NCBI GenBank assembly: GCA_029582265.1
Contig: CM055816.1
Coordinates: 2,691,698-2,755,697 of the forward strand
Direction of reading: 5' to 3'
Source: Zoroaster sp. YZ-2022
Taxonomy: Eukaryota; Echinodermata; Asteroidea; Forcipulatida; Zoroasteridae
DNA length: 64,000 bases
Shown: in pieces, positions 46,542 through 61,340 of the stretch
How the letters are laid out: the number at the start of each line of letters is the position of its first letter
Numbering within the stretch: position 1 is the stretch's first letter
Translations under genes and position numbers: made by a program
Notes under the pieces: model-generated
What the model saw: only the letters and a program-made list of their open reading frames with translations
What the model was told of the DNA's origin: nothing
Databases searched by the model: none

Positions 46542-47240
46542 AGGGACCTTATTCACGAAGCATCCGCACGCTTTAACGGATCCGTTAAGCCACCGTTATG
46601 GTTTGCGCCATATTCACGAAGTAACCGCATAATAGCGCATCCGCAGAACGCGTCCGTAAAAGAACAATTGTTTTGCGGGAACTCCAGCGTTCCCGTAAAT
46701 GCTTACGGGTCTCCGCATAGCGCTAAAATGAAATGGCGGCAGTGTTTGTGGTTCTGCTGGAGGAGGAAAACAGGCGTGCTCTTCGCCGCCAGAGAGTATT
46801 TCGACAGGTTACAGCCACTGGACATTTATGACGATGTGGAACTGATAAAGAGGTATCGAATGCCAAGGCATGTACTGTTGGAGGTGATAGATTTGATCCG
46901 TGATCAAGTTGAACATCCAACAAAGAGGTCACATGCAATACCCGTCACGCTGCAGATCATAACAGCCCTCCGATTTTTCGCCGAAGGTTCTTTCCAATTA
47001 ACAAGTGGAGATTTAAGTGGAATTAGTCAGCCGTCAACTTCTCGAATTGTTACCTGGGTCGCAACTGCCCTTCAAAGCTCGTTGAACGACACCCCCATTA
47101 TTAGCGGAGCTCCGCAGCTACCGATACCTAACGGAACCTTTCGTGAATACGGCGTAGCGCAATTCTAATGTATCCGTTAGGCCATCCGCAAAGGATGTTA
47201 CGGACCCGGTAATAGCGGATGCTTCGTGAATAAGGTCCCT
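46542..47240. mobile_element. Harbinger-like non-autonomous transposon, mirror copy
   Basis: Same 26-bp terminal repeats as 31,069-31,771. The transposase N-terminal frame (plus strand, about 46,730-47,120) is shifted by a two-base loss after REYF, where the left arm is open. Confidence 0.7.
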
Positions 47241-48212
<972 letters not shown>

Positions 48213-51200
48213 TAGCGTCGAGACAAGAAACACTGCGACAGATCGGCTCGATTCAATCGGCTCTCTATTGTTTCCCGTCGTATAATCATTACCAAAAGTG
48301 TACTCCTGTAGGTGCTACCGAGTAGACTCTACAGGGTAAGTTTCAACATCGGCCCGTTAAAGATCTTATGGCTTTTTACTGTAAAAACCTTTTGGATTTC
48401 TCCGATTTCGGAAGACTCTTTACAACGTACGTTACTCAGTGTATAAAGTTAGCAGTGAGACGCGCGTTCCATCTGCGTCCTTTAGAACATCTTGATATCA
48501 ACTAACGCTGAGTGAACTACTGCAGGGTGAACATACATCGCTTTTGCATGTAATTTCCCCTGAAACAATACAACTTTTCTCACAATTTTGTGATGATAAT
48601 AATGAATGCTATGCAGCATCAACTCAACGGTGAATCAGCGACGAACTCTCAGAACAATAACAGAATTTGTGCTGTAAACAGGAGAAAGTGGAGTAAGGAC
48701 GATAACAGAATTGCAATGGAATGTTTTATAAGGAGCAAGCCAGAGAACAGAGGGTACAGAAGGAGAATGATTAACATATGGCAGGATAAAGGCATGTTTG
48801 AAATAAGCGAACAGCGGCTTGCCGACCAGGTAAAACAAATCAAACATAATCAGTGGCTAACGAAAGTTGAGGTGGAAGAGATGAGTAGAATAATATCACG
48901 GACAGAGGCTGGGGATAAAGAAGTGCAGGAGGAGGAACTGGACAACGTGGTCGCTGGTGAGCTGGCAAGTTCCCAGAGTGCGGATGAGGTCAGTGGAGGA
49001 ATAGAAGAGGGAACAGAAGACTTGACGGAGGAAGAGCTAGAGATTAGGAAGAGGATTGAAGAGGTAATGGTATCGGTAAAAGGGACAGGTAAGTGGAGTA
49101 TTCCTGCATTGCGCCAGGTCCCAAGGAAAAGCTGACAAATGTGTCAGCTATGGTAAGTAGAATCCTTGGGACGGTAAGTACTACTAATCTTTCTGAAATT
49201 AACAATCTTGTCTTTGCAGGTGCAGTTGTAGTAGCGGGAGAGATCAGGGGTAAAATCTTCACATTCACAATCACGACATAAAGATAATAAACCTTGGTGG
49301 AAACGCAGACTTGAGGGCCAAATTAACGAGTTACGCAAAGATCTCAGTAGAATAGAGCAAATGGATAGAGGTGCAATGAAAGATTCAGATATGAGGAATA
49401 GATTAATAAAGAAGTATCAAGTAAAAGGAAAGGGGATGAGTGTAGTTAAGGAAGAAATAAAGCAAAGGGTTAAGGCGAAGGCTGTGAAAGTAAAGAGGTA
49501 CGATGACAGAGTCAGGCAGTTTCATCAAAATCGCCTATTCAGTACAAATCAACGTCAATTATTCAAAGAAATGGACGGAAAATGTGACAACTCACAAGTG
49601 GGCCCAGAGCCAGCAGAGGCAAGGAATTTTTGGGGTGGCCTTTGGGATCAGCCTGGTGATCATAACAGACAAGCAGAATGGTTAGCCGACGTGAAAGACG
49701 AGTTAAAGAATGTACAACAACAAGAGGGATTTCAGATTGATGTGAGCAAGGTGAAGAAACAGTTGAGGAAAGTGCCGAATTGGAAAGCCCCGGGACCAGA
49801 CCAAGTGCACGGATACTGGCTAAAGAACTTCAGTAGTCTTCACGAAAGAATAGCCCAGCAGCTGCAATTATGCTTAGTGCGTGGCAACGTTCCAACGTGG
49901 ATGACTGAAGCAAGAACGGTTCTCATCATGAAGGACATTAAGAAGGGTAACGTTGCAAGTAACTATCGACCTATTACATGTCTATCCATGATGAATAAAC
50001 TTCTGGTATCATTGCAGAAGATCTGTATAGTCACATAGAAGATCAGCAGTTATTTCCAGATGAGCAGAAAGGTTGGTTGCAAGAAGCGGTCAAGATGAAC
50101 GAAAGACCTAACTCATCATTGATAAGATGGTGCTATTAAGGACTGTAGGAACAGGAAAACTAATCTGGCCATGGTATGGATAGATTACAAGAAGGCATAC
50201 GACATGGAATCACACTCGTGGATTATGGAATGTTTGGATATGATAGGGGCAGCTGAGGCGGTGAAATATCTTCTGGGTGAGAGCATGAAGACATGGAGAA
50301 CAAATCTGACGGCTAGTGATGAATGTCTTGGTAAGGTAAACATCAGACGAGGTATTTTCCAGGGTGATTCTCTGTCTCCACTGTTGTTTGTTTTGGCGCT
50401 GTTCCTTTGACGATGATTTTGCGGAAGGTTAGTGCGGATACGAGATGACGAAGGATGGATGCAAGATTAATCATCTTCTTCATGGACGACCTGAAGTTGT
50501 TTGCGAAGAACGAGAAAGAGATTGATTCCTTGGTGCAGACTGTACGGATCTTCAGCGATGACATCGGCATGAAGTTTGGTCTGGAGAAATGTGCTGCGAT
50601 GACCATGAAGAGGGGTAAAGGGTACATTCGGATGGAATTGCTTACCAGATGGCACACAATTGAGGGCGTTGGGTGAAGAAGAAAGTTATAAGTATCTTGG
50701 AGTGCTTGAAGCAGATCATGTACTGCACGAGGAATCGAAAGAGAGACTTAAGAAAGAGTATATAAGACGAGTGAAGAAGTGTTTGAAGTCCAAGCTGAAT
50801 GGAGGGAATATGATAAAGGCGATCAACACTTGGGCTGTGTCACTAATGAGATACAGTGCGGGAATTGTCGAGTGGACTAAGGCAGATCTAGATGTTGCTG
50901 ACAGGAAAACGAGGAAAGTAATGACAATGTACGGTATGTTACATCCACGGTCGAATGTCAGCAGACCTCTATCTACCAAGGTCAGAGGGCGGAAGAGGGT
51001 TACTTAGTGTATCAGACAGCGTTAACATCGAGAGAAGGAGCTTGCAGTGTCATGTAAGAAGTACTCGGGAAAAGTTGTTGAAGGTTGCGCAGAAATACAT
51101 GAAGGCAGACGAATTAGGTCCAAAGGAGTATAAGAATCAAAGAAGAGAAGAAAGAACACGAGATTGGCAGGAAAAAACACTTCACGGCCGATTCCTGAGA

Positions 51201-52003
51201 TGTACAGAAGAAGTGGCAAGTAGCAAGACTTGGGAATGGTTGAGGAGAGGAGAACTAAAGAAAGAAACTGAGGGTCTGATTACTGCAGCGCAAGACCAGT
51301 CTCTGCCGACGAATGTGATGAAGGCAAGGATCGAGAAGTCAGATGTCTCTTGTATGTGCAGAATGTGCAATGCGGCGGAGGAGACTGTATTTCACATTAT
51401 CAGCGAATGCAGAGTGCATGCTCAGACAGAGTACAAAGGCAGACACGACAAGTTGGCCAAGGTGATCCATTGGGATCTGTGTAAGAAGTACGGTGTCAAG
51501 GTGCAATCGAAGTGGTACGACCATGTGCCGGAAAAGGTTGAAGAAACGGATCATGTCAAGATTCTTCAGACTTCAAACATCCAGACAGATCATGTTATAG
51601 AACATAGACGGCCGGATGTTGTTGTCTTGGATAAGCATGCAAAGATGTGTCATCTTATTGATATAGCTGTGCCGGGTGATAGTAGAGTAGCTTCGAAGGA
51701 GAAGGAGAAGGTACAGAAATATCAGGATTTAGCCAGAGAACTTCGCAAGCTGTGGCAAGTCAAGGTGAAGGTTATTCCTGTGGTAGTGGGAGCACTGGGT
51801 ACAATCCCGAAGGCGTTGGAGAAACATCTCAGGACATAGGAACATCTGTTAGAGTAGAATTACTACAGAAGGCGGCGCTCTTAGGGACAGCAAGGATTCT
51901 GCGAAAGACACTCGAGATCTAAGGCTACGGGACGTAGCTTGACTCGAGGTGTAACCGGCAGAAAGGAAAACAAGATCTTTCTTTTCATGTTGTGCTAACG
52001 CGA

Positions 52004-52004
<1 letters not shown>
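48213..52004 (+). mobile_element. R4/Dong-like LINE, mirror copy
   Basis: Plus-strand copy of 26,341-30,131 between two (TAA)n tracts. Confidence 0.75.
48590..51839 (+). pseudogene. R4/Dong-like ORF, mirror copy
   Basis: The N-terminal frame 48,590-49,135 breaks early (RQVPRKS) where the left copy reads on. In contrast 49,361-50,038 joins the N-terminal region to the RT (QVKGKGMSVVKEEI) without the break seen in the left arm. RT motif A (MVWIDYKKAYDME), motif B (GIFQGDSLSPLLF) and motif C (FMDDLKLFAKN) follow in separate frames (50,171-50,676). 50,955-51,839 encodes the finger and restriction-like nuclease (RRPDVVVLDK, LIDIAVPGDSR). The break after LALFL is shared with the left copy, an old lesion. 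Other breaks are private to this arm. Confidence 0.75.

Positions 52005-52040
<36 letters not shown>
52005..52040. repeat. (TAA)n tract between LINE and SINE tails, mirror
   Basis: About 12 units, shorter than the 53-bp tract on the left. Confidence 0.9.
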
Positions 52041-52042
<2 letters not shown>

Positions 52043-52428
52043 GTGGACTTATATAGCGCACGTATCCACCAACTAAGTGGTGCTCAAGGCGCATTATATC
52101 ATTACCCCTGCTCATAAGGCTCATAAATCATTCCTGAAACCATCTCAGCTCCCTGGGGAGTATACAGCTCAATTGCTGCCATTACAGTTATAACAATCAC
52201 AAACTTTGTTGTGACAATATCAGTTGGGGTGATACAGCGCATATAGGGCTAATCAACCAACTCTGCCCTCACAGGTACCCATTTAACCCCTGGGTGGAGA
52301 CAGGCAATTATGGTTAAGTGTCTTGCTCAAGGACACAAGTGTCACGGCCGGGATTCGAACCCACATTCTGCTGCTAACACCAGAACTTGAGTCCGGTAAG
52401 CTAGACCGCTCGGCCACGACACTCCACA
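52041..52428 (-). mobile_element. tRNA-derived SINE copy 1 (interrupted), mirror
   Basis: Mirror of 25,899-26,287, with the same 48-bp internal duplication of the flank. Confidence 0.8.
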
Positions 52429-52925
52429 CATGTAAGTAAGTTATAACAATCACAAACTTTGTTGTGACAATATCAGTTGGGGTGATTTATTAAATTCTCT
52501 GTATTTGACAACAATAGAAGGCACTAATAACATGTATAAAAAGAGTGGTAGTGTTGTTAAATGATTATACTTAATACTTGTCTTGTACGTTACATAATAC
52601 GAGTTCCGAATGGTGTGTACGAGTAATACCAACTACAAAGGGATCGGATACAGCCAGTAGGACCATCATTCGTTCATGCGGCTTGTCACTCGGTATACGG
52701 TACGGGCACTGCTACACCGAGAGACGGACGGCTGGTCAGTCTCGACGACGGGGACCACCAGGGCTTGACTACACGGGGTGTCTGGAAAGGTGGTGGTTTG
52801 TATGTATGCTGTTGTATACCACAGTAGCATTCAGAAAACAGATACGAGAATGTTTACGAATACCCCACTATTTCATTGTTCTGTGCGGATGAGAGTAATG
52901 CTGCACAATTTGTGTCTTCTGGTTT
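52429..52925. other. Gene-free spacer, mirror of 25,401-25,898
   Basis: Nothing recognised apart from the second copy of the 48-bp repeat at its inner edge. Confidence 0.5.
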
Positions 52926-53698
52926 TTTTTTTTCATTGGGAACGTTTTAGGATGAGCGAAATCAGGAATTGTGTGGTGTAGCGCACAGTTCCACAAAATC
53001 CAAATCCTAGCTGTGATAACTTGGAGACCAGAGCTGGGCTATTGTACCAATTATCCATGAAGATGACATGCCCCTTGTGTTCCAGTCCTTTCACTAGATC
53101 CAAGACAACCTGGCCTGATGCATAAGGACAGATGGATGGTGTGTTGCCATGGTTGCAGCATGTGTAGTGGAGAGTTGACCTGTTGCTGTGCTTGGCCGAG
53201 ACCCTGTGAACATCTTCCAAGCGCACGTATACCCGGATTCGGACTCATTTAAAGAGAAACATTTCAGTCCCCACTTGTTGGCCTTTCGCGGTAAGTACTG
53301 CTTAAAGCTCAGTCATCCTTGAACTTCACCATACTCTCGTCCGATGAGAGGTTTCGTCCAGGGCTGTATATTTTGGAGAAAGGTTGGCAGTACAATATCG
53401 TGTAAAGGGCGAAGTTTTGCCAGTTTGTTAGAAGGGCTGTCTACTTGAGCTCTGTCGTTGGCTAGGTGAAAAAAAAATCTAAGGATTGCCATCATTTCGG
53501 GAACATTAGTTGGAGTCCAAGCAGGCTGACGATTGCTTGGGTTTGCAGGCAAAATTTGGACAGGTGTACAGTTACTCAAATCTTCATTAGTTCCCCTGTT
53601 TCCACTGAATTACATGGGTTGCCTCGTGCACCGGTAGTTCGGCTTTTCCGATGAAGATGATGAGGTAGGGACGCACTCCTCTTCACTATCTTCCGATA
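52926..53698 (-). pseudogene. piggyBac-like transposase fragment, mirror
   Basis: Mirror of 24,630-25,400. The VIFMDNWYNSPAL block lies in the minus-strand frame 52,933-53,226 and the VPEMMAILRFFFHLAND block in 53,313-53,579. Around the first catalytic Asp the frame is altered (NIQPWTKPL against KIYSPGRNL on the left), an extra shift private to this arm. Confidence 0.7.
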
Positions 53699-53766
<68 letters not shown>

Positions 53767-53847
53767 TTGTAGTGAAACTAGTGGAACGCTGGTAGTTGTA
53801 ACCTGAGTTTCACGCGTTATGCGATCATCAGACAACTGATAATAAAT

Positions 53848-53878
<31 letters not shown>

Positions 53879-54031
53879 TGAACGTAATATTATTCAAGTT
53901 GGGGTCCAAAACACAATAGAACAATTGGACCCCACAAGGTAACTATAGAAAATCTTGTACCCCACAGGAGAATTATAAGGAAAAGGGATAATAGAACGAA
54001 CAAAGGAATACCCCACAAATCAATGTGCGTG

Positions 54032-54077
<46 letters not shown>

Positions 54078-54080
54078 CAA
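53699..54080. repeat. (TA)n and (GT)n microsatellite block, mirror
   Basis: Mirror of 24,241-24,650. (TA)n 53,699-53,765, (GT)n 53,850-53,875 and 54,035-54,071. The GTGGGGT hairpin region is present but altered near 53,880-53,900. Confidence 0.85.
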
Positions 54081-54099
54081 GAGTCCAATCAAAATATCG

Positions 54100-57000
54100 T
54101 TATAAGTTCGTAAACAAATCATTTAGTGTCTTTATTTTCTCGTTGATGCCGTCTGACATGCCGTTTTTCATACTCCTTGAATATTTTGTCGTCCACACAT
54201 TGACAAGTTTCATAGATGAGTTGTCTCCATTTTGGACGATCTTCAACAATATCTTTCCATTCATTCATAACACAGCCACATTTCAAGGCGCTTGACTGTG
54301 TCCTTGAACCTCAGTTGTGGGCGGCCTTCAGGTCTTGTACCTTGAGACAATTCTCCATAGATAAGAACTTTAGCTGGTCTGTCATTAAACATGCGTGTTA
54401 CATGTCCAAACCATCGTAGCCTCGCTCCTAACAAGCCTTAGCTCTATATCTGTGTCACCTGCTCTCTGAAGAACTTCTTCATTGCTCAGATAGTGATTCC
54501 ATTGGATGTGCATGATGGATCTTAGGTGTCTTTGCTGAATGGTGCGTAGTTTGCGTATTTGGTGTTGGTACAACGTCCATGTTTCTGCTACCATACATTA
54601 GAAGTGGCATTAGCACTGGTTGTAGACCTTAACTTTGGTTTCAATGGTGAGGTCTCTTGAATCAAAAAACTCTCTTCTGAGTCGACCAAAAGCACAAGAT
54701 GTAGCTTGATGCCATTTATTTCTTTCTTTCATTGAGCAGTCTTTTGTTGACATAACTGCTACAAGGTACTTCAGCGGCCGCACTTACAAGCTTCGTCTCA
54801 TCAATGTAGAAGTCTGCATGTGTTCCAATGCTTATGGTTTCAGTTTTGGAAGTATTGATTCGTAGACCCATCTTCTTAGCAAATGTGTTGTAAGCAGAGA
54901 GAAGAAGTTGCAAACCAATAACACTATCACTGAAGATGGCTATGTCATCTGCTTCACGGATGTACATTGTGAGCACCTTTGGTCTTGCCTTGTGTCTCCG
55001 CAGGTCGAAGATGTCTCCATCATGATGAAAACGGGATCTTGATACTGAACTTGATGGAATTGTAGGCAAGCCAAAGTAGAACAGCTGCATATATTCTGTA
55101 AAGTGTTAGCTAACCATCCCTGCTTTACACCACTGTTGTCCTCAAATGCTTTGGTGAGCTCTCCATCAACTATGAGTCTAGCATGCATGTTGGAGTATAG
55201 TTTTAATAATTCTGATAAACTTAACTGTATGGGCAGCCAGCTTCTTCAGGATGCAAAACATCAGCTCTCTGTTCATCAGTGTCAAACGCCTTTGTGAAAT
55301 TAACAAAGGCTATTATAACAGGTTTCTACGCTGTTCTCGCTTTTCTCCATAAGTTGATGAAGATGAAAATACCATCCACTGTACTCCTACCATTACGGTA
55401 TCCAGACTGAGATTCTGGTAAATCTTCTCTGCAATTATATGCAGTCGTTGCAAGATGATGTCTGCAAAACTTTAGCAACAACACTAAGAAGCGATATCCC
55501 CTGTAGTTTCCGGTGACTGACTTCATCACCTTCTTGAAGAGAATGGTGATGTTTGCATCTATAAGGTCTTATGGGATCATTTCTGTGGCCCAGAAGAGAT
55601 TGAACAGAGTTCTCGCCATGTTCCACCATGAACCAGCACCACAGGAAGAATTCCATCTGAACCAGGACTTTTTCTGTGTTTATGTTCTTAAGAGCTGTGT
55701 CTAGCTCTTCTTCTGTGATTGGATCATCCAGTGATTCAATTGTAGGATGTTGTTCATGCAACATCATTGAGGATGTCAAAGTCAACATCACTGGTTGGTT
55801 CAAAAGATCGCTGAACATGTGTTCAACCCATCTGTCCTTAATGTCATCTGGTGAAGCAAGATCATTCCACTCTTAGATTTTAGCTGGGTGAGAATTTTGG
55901 TTCTGGGCACCGTAGACGGCATTGACTGTTGCATAGAATTCTCTGTGATTCTTTTTTCCTGGAGAATATTTTCTGCTTCTTCTGCTCTTTTTCTGGAACC
56001 AGTCATTTTTTAACTTTTCTGATACGCTCCCTTACAGCACTTCCTATTCAGTTTCTTGTCTTTATGCAGCTTCTGAATTTCCTCATCCTTGCTCATCAAA
56101 CCAGTTCATTCTGATTCTTCTTCTTATCAAAACACTTTGGCTGCATTTTGAAGCACTCTTTAGAATTCTTCCCAATTATTCTTGGCAATCTGGGCAATTT
56201 CTCTGTTAAAAACTGTTCCAGCAGTGCTTTCCTTTCGTCAGACATTGCTAGTATCAGGTGGCTCTTTGGTGGTTTCTAGCTGTTCTTCTTTGGTTTTATT
56301 GAGAAGTGGCATTTGCACATCACAAAAGCTTGTGATCTGTAGAAACAGTCAGCTGTTAAGTTAGACTTTGGTCACTGAGATGTGTTGTTTAGCATCGTGG
56401 TTGGCTTAAAACATGATCAAGCTGGTGCCAATGCTTGGACCTCAAGTATTGCCAAGTGTTCTTAAGCGATCTTTTTAGTTGGTACATTGTGACAGAAAGC
56501 TGGAATCTGGTACAGAATTCCAAAAGAATAAGCCCATTAGAATTCTATATTACTAACGCCGTGTTTACCGTACATGACTGATGGCCATGTTTTCCAGTCC
56601 TTTTTCCTACACGTACGTTGAGATCACCTAACAGCAAATGATGCTGTCGTCTTTGGCTTTGGTAACACATTCGCCAAATTCTCTCATAGAATTTTTCCTT
56701 AGGGCTCTTCAAATTGTGTTTCTGCATTGTTGGTGCATAAACACTGATGAGGGTTAGAAAACTACTATTCTTTAGCTGAATTCGCACCGACATTAGCCTG
56801 GTCATTTATGTGGTATCGATTGATACCCTGTTGTTAGTTTGTTGGAGATGGCAAACCAACACCAGGCTGTTTTATCTTCACCGCAATTCCTAGAGGATTG
56901 TGTGGCTTCTCTCCCAATATTACCGAAGCATGGACGTCGTACTTCACTGAGTGCACATAATGTCAATGCAGGCTTTCTCCAGCTCTCTACAGATGAGTTA

Positions 57001-58170
57001 GCTGTTGCACGTTCTGGTCTTATTGAAGAGTCGCTATCATTGGTTGTAACGCACATTCCAGGCTCCTAGGAGAGAGGCTGTCCTGGGGGCTCTGCTTGTT
57101 ATTGTGTACGGATTTGTTGGTCGTCGAAGTTACCCAGACGCGGTAGAATTGTCATCATCGGTTACCCCGGATGCGGTAGCATGGTATGGTCTTCCTTCCT
57201 ACTTGTCGCCATTGCCATACATAATGTGGCGCATCGGTTACCCCGCATGCGGTAGCTCTATCTACTTCTTCAAATGAACTCTAACACTCATGATTATATG
57301 CGAGGCTGCACCAGTGTGATGACGGCGGCGCGGCGCAAGCAGTAATGCCCTTGACAGTAGCGGAACAAGTTACCGCCGGGCCGGGGGCAGAGCGCACGGT
57401 CGCCCCCCAGGCATCATTCCCTAACCACACGTGATTTCGAGAGACCCGTCATGATCATACACATCATGTTTTCAGGGGAGCTTCAAAATAAAGAAAGGCC
57501 CGTTGGATTGTGTGTTCCAGCTCGGGCCCGTCCCCAACCACCCCCACCCCTCCACCAGAATGTTAAAAAAAAAAAAAATCTTTGGGGAGGGGGTCCGGAC
57601 CCCCACCCCTCCGGGCCGGGGGACGGCTGGTCCCCCAGCCCCTGACGGTCCGCCACCGCCCCCTTGATTGGTGAGGCATCCTGTTACGCTCGACGGCGCA
57701 GCAGAGCTGCGGACGGTCGCAGAAATGGCTCATTGCTTGCTGCCAGAACTGCCGCCGCCGTGTTGACTAAACCAGAACCGCCAGATGCCAGAACTACCGC
57801 CGTGTTGCCTGTGTAGAACTGTCTGTTGCCGGAACTGTCGCCGAGAAGTTGACTGCACAGAACCGCCATGATGAAGCACCACATACTCCTATTGCAACCT
57901 CCCCGTGACCTTTCTGACTGGATGCACCTGCTCAGTATACGCCACAGGGGGAACTGGATGACTAGGATGTGGGAGTCGTGTGGCTATAAGGTATACTACC
58001 ACTCCGGCATAAGCAGGCCACAGAGTGGGCTACTTGTGGTAATCTTCCTGAAGGCTTAGCGGATATCGGTATGCCTCCAATAACCAGGCATCCTTGCATG
58101 TACAGTTGATAAAATGATTATAAATTGTATAGTGGGATGGCAGAAATCAGCATAGTACTAGTGTGGGAAA
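54100..58170 (-). mobile_element. RTE-like LINE, mirror copy (heavily indel-scarred)
   Basis: Minus-strand copy of 20,200-24,240. Endonuclease and RT blocks are visible in many short frames (VLGDLNVRVG-like near 56,620; SGYRNGRSTVDGIF near 55,390; READDIAIFSD near 54,935). The altered active-site motif (Glu for the aromatic residue) is shared with the left copy. One-base indels are far denser than in the left arm. Confidence 0.7.
57355..57659. mobile_element. hAT-type MITE, mirror copy
   Basis: Mirror of 20,666-20,997 with shortened G and A/T runs. The ends are CAGTAGCGGA and TCCGCCACCG; the flanking duplication is reduced by a base on one side. Confidence 0.75.
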
Positions 58171-61100
58171 GAATGCCGTATCCGACTGCCACTTTTTTGT
58201 GCTAAAGGTTTAAAAAAATTGCAACCACTGACAAAGTTATTTTTTAATTTTTAAATTACATTTACACTGGCAATCAGATTACATCAATTAAATATAAAAC
58301 CAAACCCTAAAAAAAACGAAAAATAATAACAAAAATTCATGTTAAATAAAAGCCAGTGAGTGGTAAAGATAGAACAGGTTACCAGCACCTCTACAAGGCC
58401 ATCTCTACCACAAGAAAATCACTAAACATTATATACCACACACATCTCCATCCCCCTGCCCACTGATAGGGCTGCTGAAGCAAGTTTGGACGGAAAAACA
58501 ACATTAAGCAACAAATTAATTACGCCGACAGAGAGAGTAAATACAAAAGACATCCATGTACAAATATTATCTACCCAAAAACTGGAATCAAAATCTTGCT
58601 TCTATAAAACTGAGACACTTGAGATTTAAACGACGAAAGTGAAATGGCAGGATCTTGCTGCCAAAGGAAGTTGGATTCAGATTGGAACAATCCGCTGAAA
58701 AATAAAAATAATTACGTGATTCAGTTTTATACCTACTGTAGGAACAGATAACAAGGATCGAAGAAAGTCTTGTGATAGGACGGTCCTTTGAGTTACATTA
58801 AACTAACATAACGATCAATATCAAATGTGTGTACTTTTACAATTAAAAAATATGTAAGATCACCAATTTCGCTTCTAAAAGACAACGGTAAAATGTCAAG
58901 ACGATCCAATCGTGACTTATATAGTCTTCCTCAGGATAATGCAGCAGGATAAATTTTGTAGTTCGTCTTTGAACACCTTCAATTAATCTAATGTTATGGT
59001 TTTGACGTTCTGCTCCACACAGAACTACACAATATTCAAGGTTACTTCTAACTCAAAATAGTAAAATTAAAGTGTTTTGAAACTTCGAACAGGAGCCATA
59101 GCCAATAGTACGTTTTATCAATCCCATCATCTTATTACATTTGCCAACAATTTTATTAACATGATCATTCCAAACAAAACCCGAGGAAATATCCACACCA
59201 AGATCCCAAACGGAATCAACCTTGTTCGAGAGAAATATTGTTTAATTTGTAATCAAATGTACTCATTGTTTACGCCTAGATATGGAAATAATTTGGCACT
59301 TCGAAATATTAAAAATGCAAATCCCACTCAACACCCAAGAATACAGGGAATCAATATCCTTCTTGTAATAATTTTCACAATCAGATATATTCTTAACGGA
59401 ATTAAAACACTTTGAATCGTCAGCAAACAGTGCCACTGTAGAATTTTTGGACAGTGCTGGGCATGTCGTTTATATACATGAGAAACAATAACGGGACCCA
59501 ATACGTAAAATCCACATGTGGCACACATGACAGCCAATCAGAGTTACATCCTCGACAACCACCCTTTGTTCGACGATTATTCAAGTAAGACTTAAACGGC
59601 GAGTAAACCCGAATGAATACCAAAAGACTGTAATTTGTGAGAAGCAATTAAATTTATGAGAAAAAAACTATCAAAAAGCTTTGGAAAATCAAGATAAATC
59701 ATATCAACTTGTCATATGCGTATCTTCGTCCAAAACACAACTGACTTCTTGTAATACTGTTAAGAGTTGTGGAAACCGTAGAGCGACCTTTAACAAACCC
59801 ATGTTGGAGGTTGTATATCATCATCCCGGAACAACTGAAAAAATAAAGCATTAAAACAACCCTTTCCATAACCTTAGCAGTAATATGCACTGAGTAAAGA
59901 CACTGGCCTATAATTTTCAACTTTATCTTTGTCCGATTTTTAAAACTGAACAACATTTGCTCTAGCCAATCACTGGTGCAATACTTGAGTTCTAAGAGAC
60001 AAGTTAAACATATGATACAAAGGAGAAATAATCTGTTGAGCACATTCTTTTAACACTCGAGGGATAAACTCCATCAGACCCACTGCTTTAGTTATGCTCT
60101 AAATGATTAAGGATGTCTAAACTTCACTTCCTCATCAAAAGCATGTTTATAAACAGGAATATCAGGTAAGAAATCATAATCCTTTGCTTAATCAAGCAAA
60201 ACGGAGTAAAAAATAATTATTAAACAAAGTAGCTTTATCTTTTAGCATTAGTAGCAGTTTGACCAATACCATTTTTTACTGTGTTGGGTAATGATTTAGT
60301 TTTAAAGCTTTTTTGCCAAAAATTGACCAAAATCTCTTAGGGTTGTCCACAAGAGTTGACCCAAAATTAGTTTTTTAGCCTTCCTCCAGGCCGATTTAAA
60401 AAAAATTGAGCATGTCGGACTTCTGCATCTGGAGCTATGTGATCCTTAATTTTATTTTAGGAACAAATCTATCCAATACACTCAGAAATATATCAACAAA
60501 ATTCTGACCAGGCCACATTCACGTCATCAGCATCATAAATAGTATGGTAAAATCAGTACTAGAGAGAACGGATCTGGACAACCTCAAAATTTGCAATAAC
60601 TTAAAGTTATAAACAACAAAACGAGGAGCACTTTTGATTTTTCTCAACGCTAGTACTAATATCAAATTCAAGCAGCCTATGGTCAGTGGAGGAAACCCTC
60701 ACGAGAGATAATACACATGTTAATAATTCTATCAGGAAAAGAGGTAAAAACTAAATCCAAAATATTATTAAATATAGTTAAAAGATTATTTCTACCAATT
60801 TTTGGGGTACAGAAAGTGAAAACTATCTTTAAAATCCACTTTTATGATGGTTTTCGGACTTATTTCCATTCTAAAAAAATTCCACCCCTTCAGAAAAATA
60901 GAAGCGATCCCTATTTTGTCTAAAAACCGGTATGGCGAATACCACCCAACGACTTAACAACCCAATCCTGTATCACAAAGACCACTGCAATCGCACAGCC
61001 GCCGTAACTTATGGAGTTCCAAATCAAAGACATTACCAAACACCAAACTCTTCCCCTAACTTCCGCACTCAGATCGGAGGGGCAAGATTTGGCTTCTAAT

Positions 61101-61340
61101 CTCTACAATAAACAAATAAAAAATGCTTTTTATAAAATCCAACTATTTGGTTGAACTCAAATGTTGAACGAAAATACCCCACCCGAAATCGGGACCAAAT
61201 ACAAAACCACTTTATGGAAAAACAAATCCGTCCTGTAACCAGAACACAAATTACACTAATATAGTACTGATGTTTGCAATGTGCATGGAGGTATATACCA
61301 CCCTTTTCCACACTCCCCGAAACCGGGAAGGAAACAACAC
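58171..61340 (-). mobile_element. Second CR1-like LINE family, mirror copy
   Basis: Minus-strand copy of 17,060-20,110 with many one-base indels. Recognisable pieces are YINDMPSTVQ near 59,440-59,490, LQHGFVKGRSTVS near 59,770-59,815 and the C-terminal region near 58,930-59,100. Confidence 0.65.
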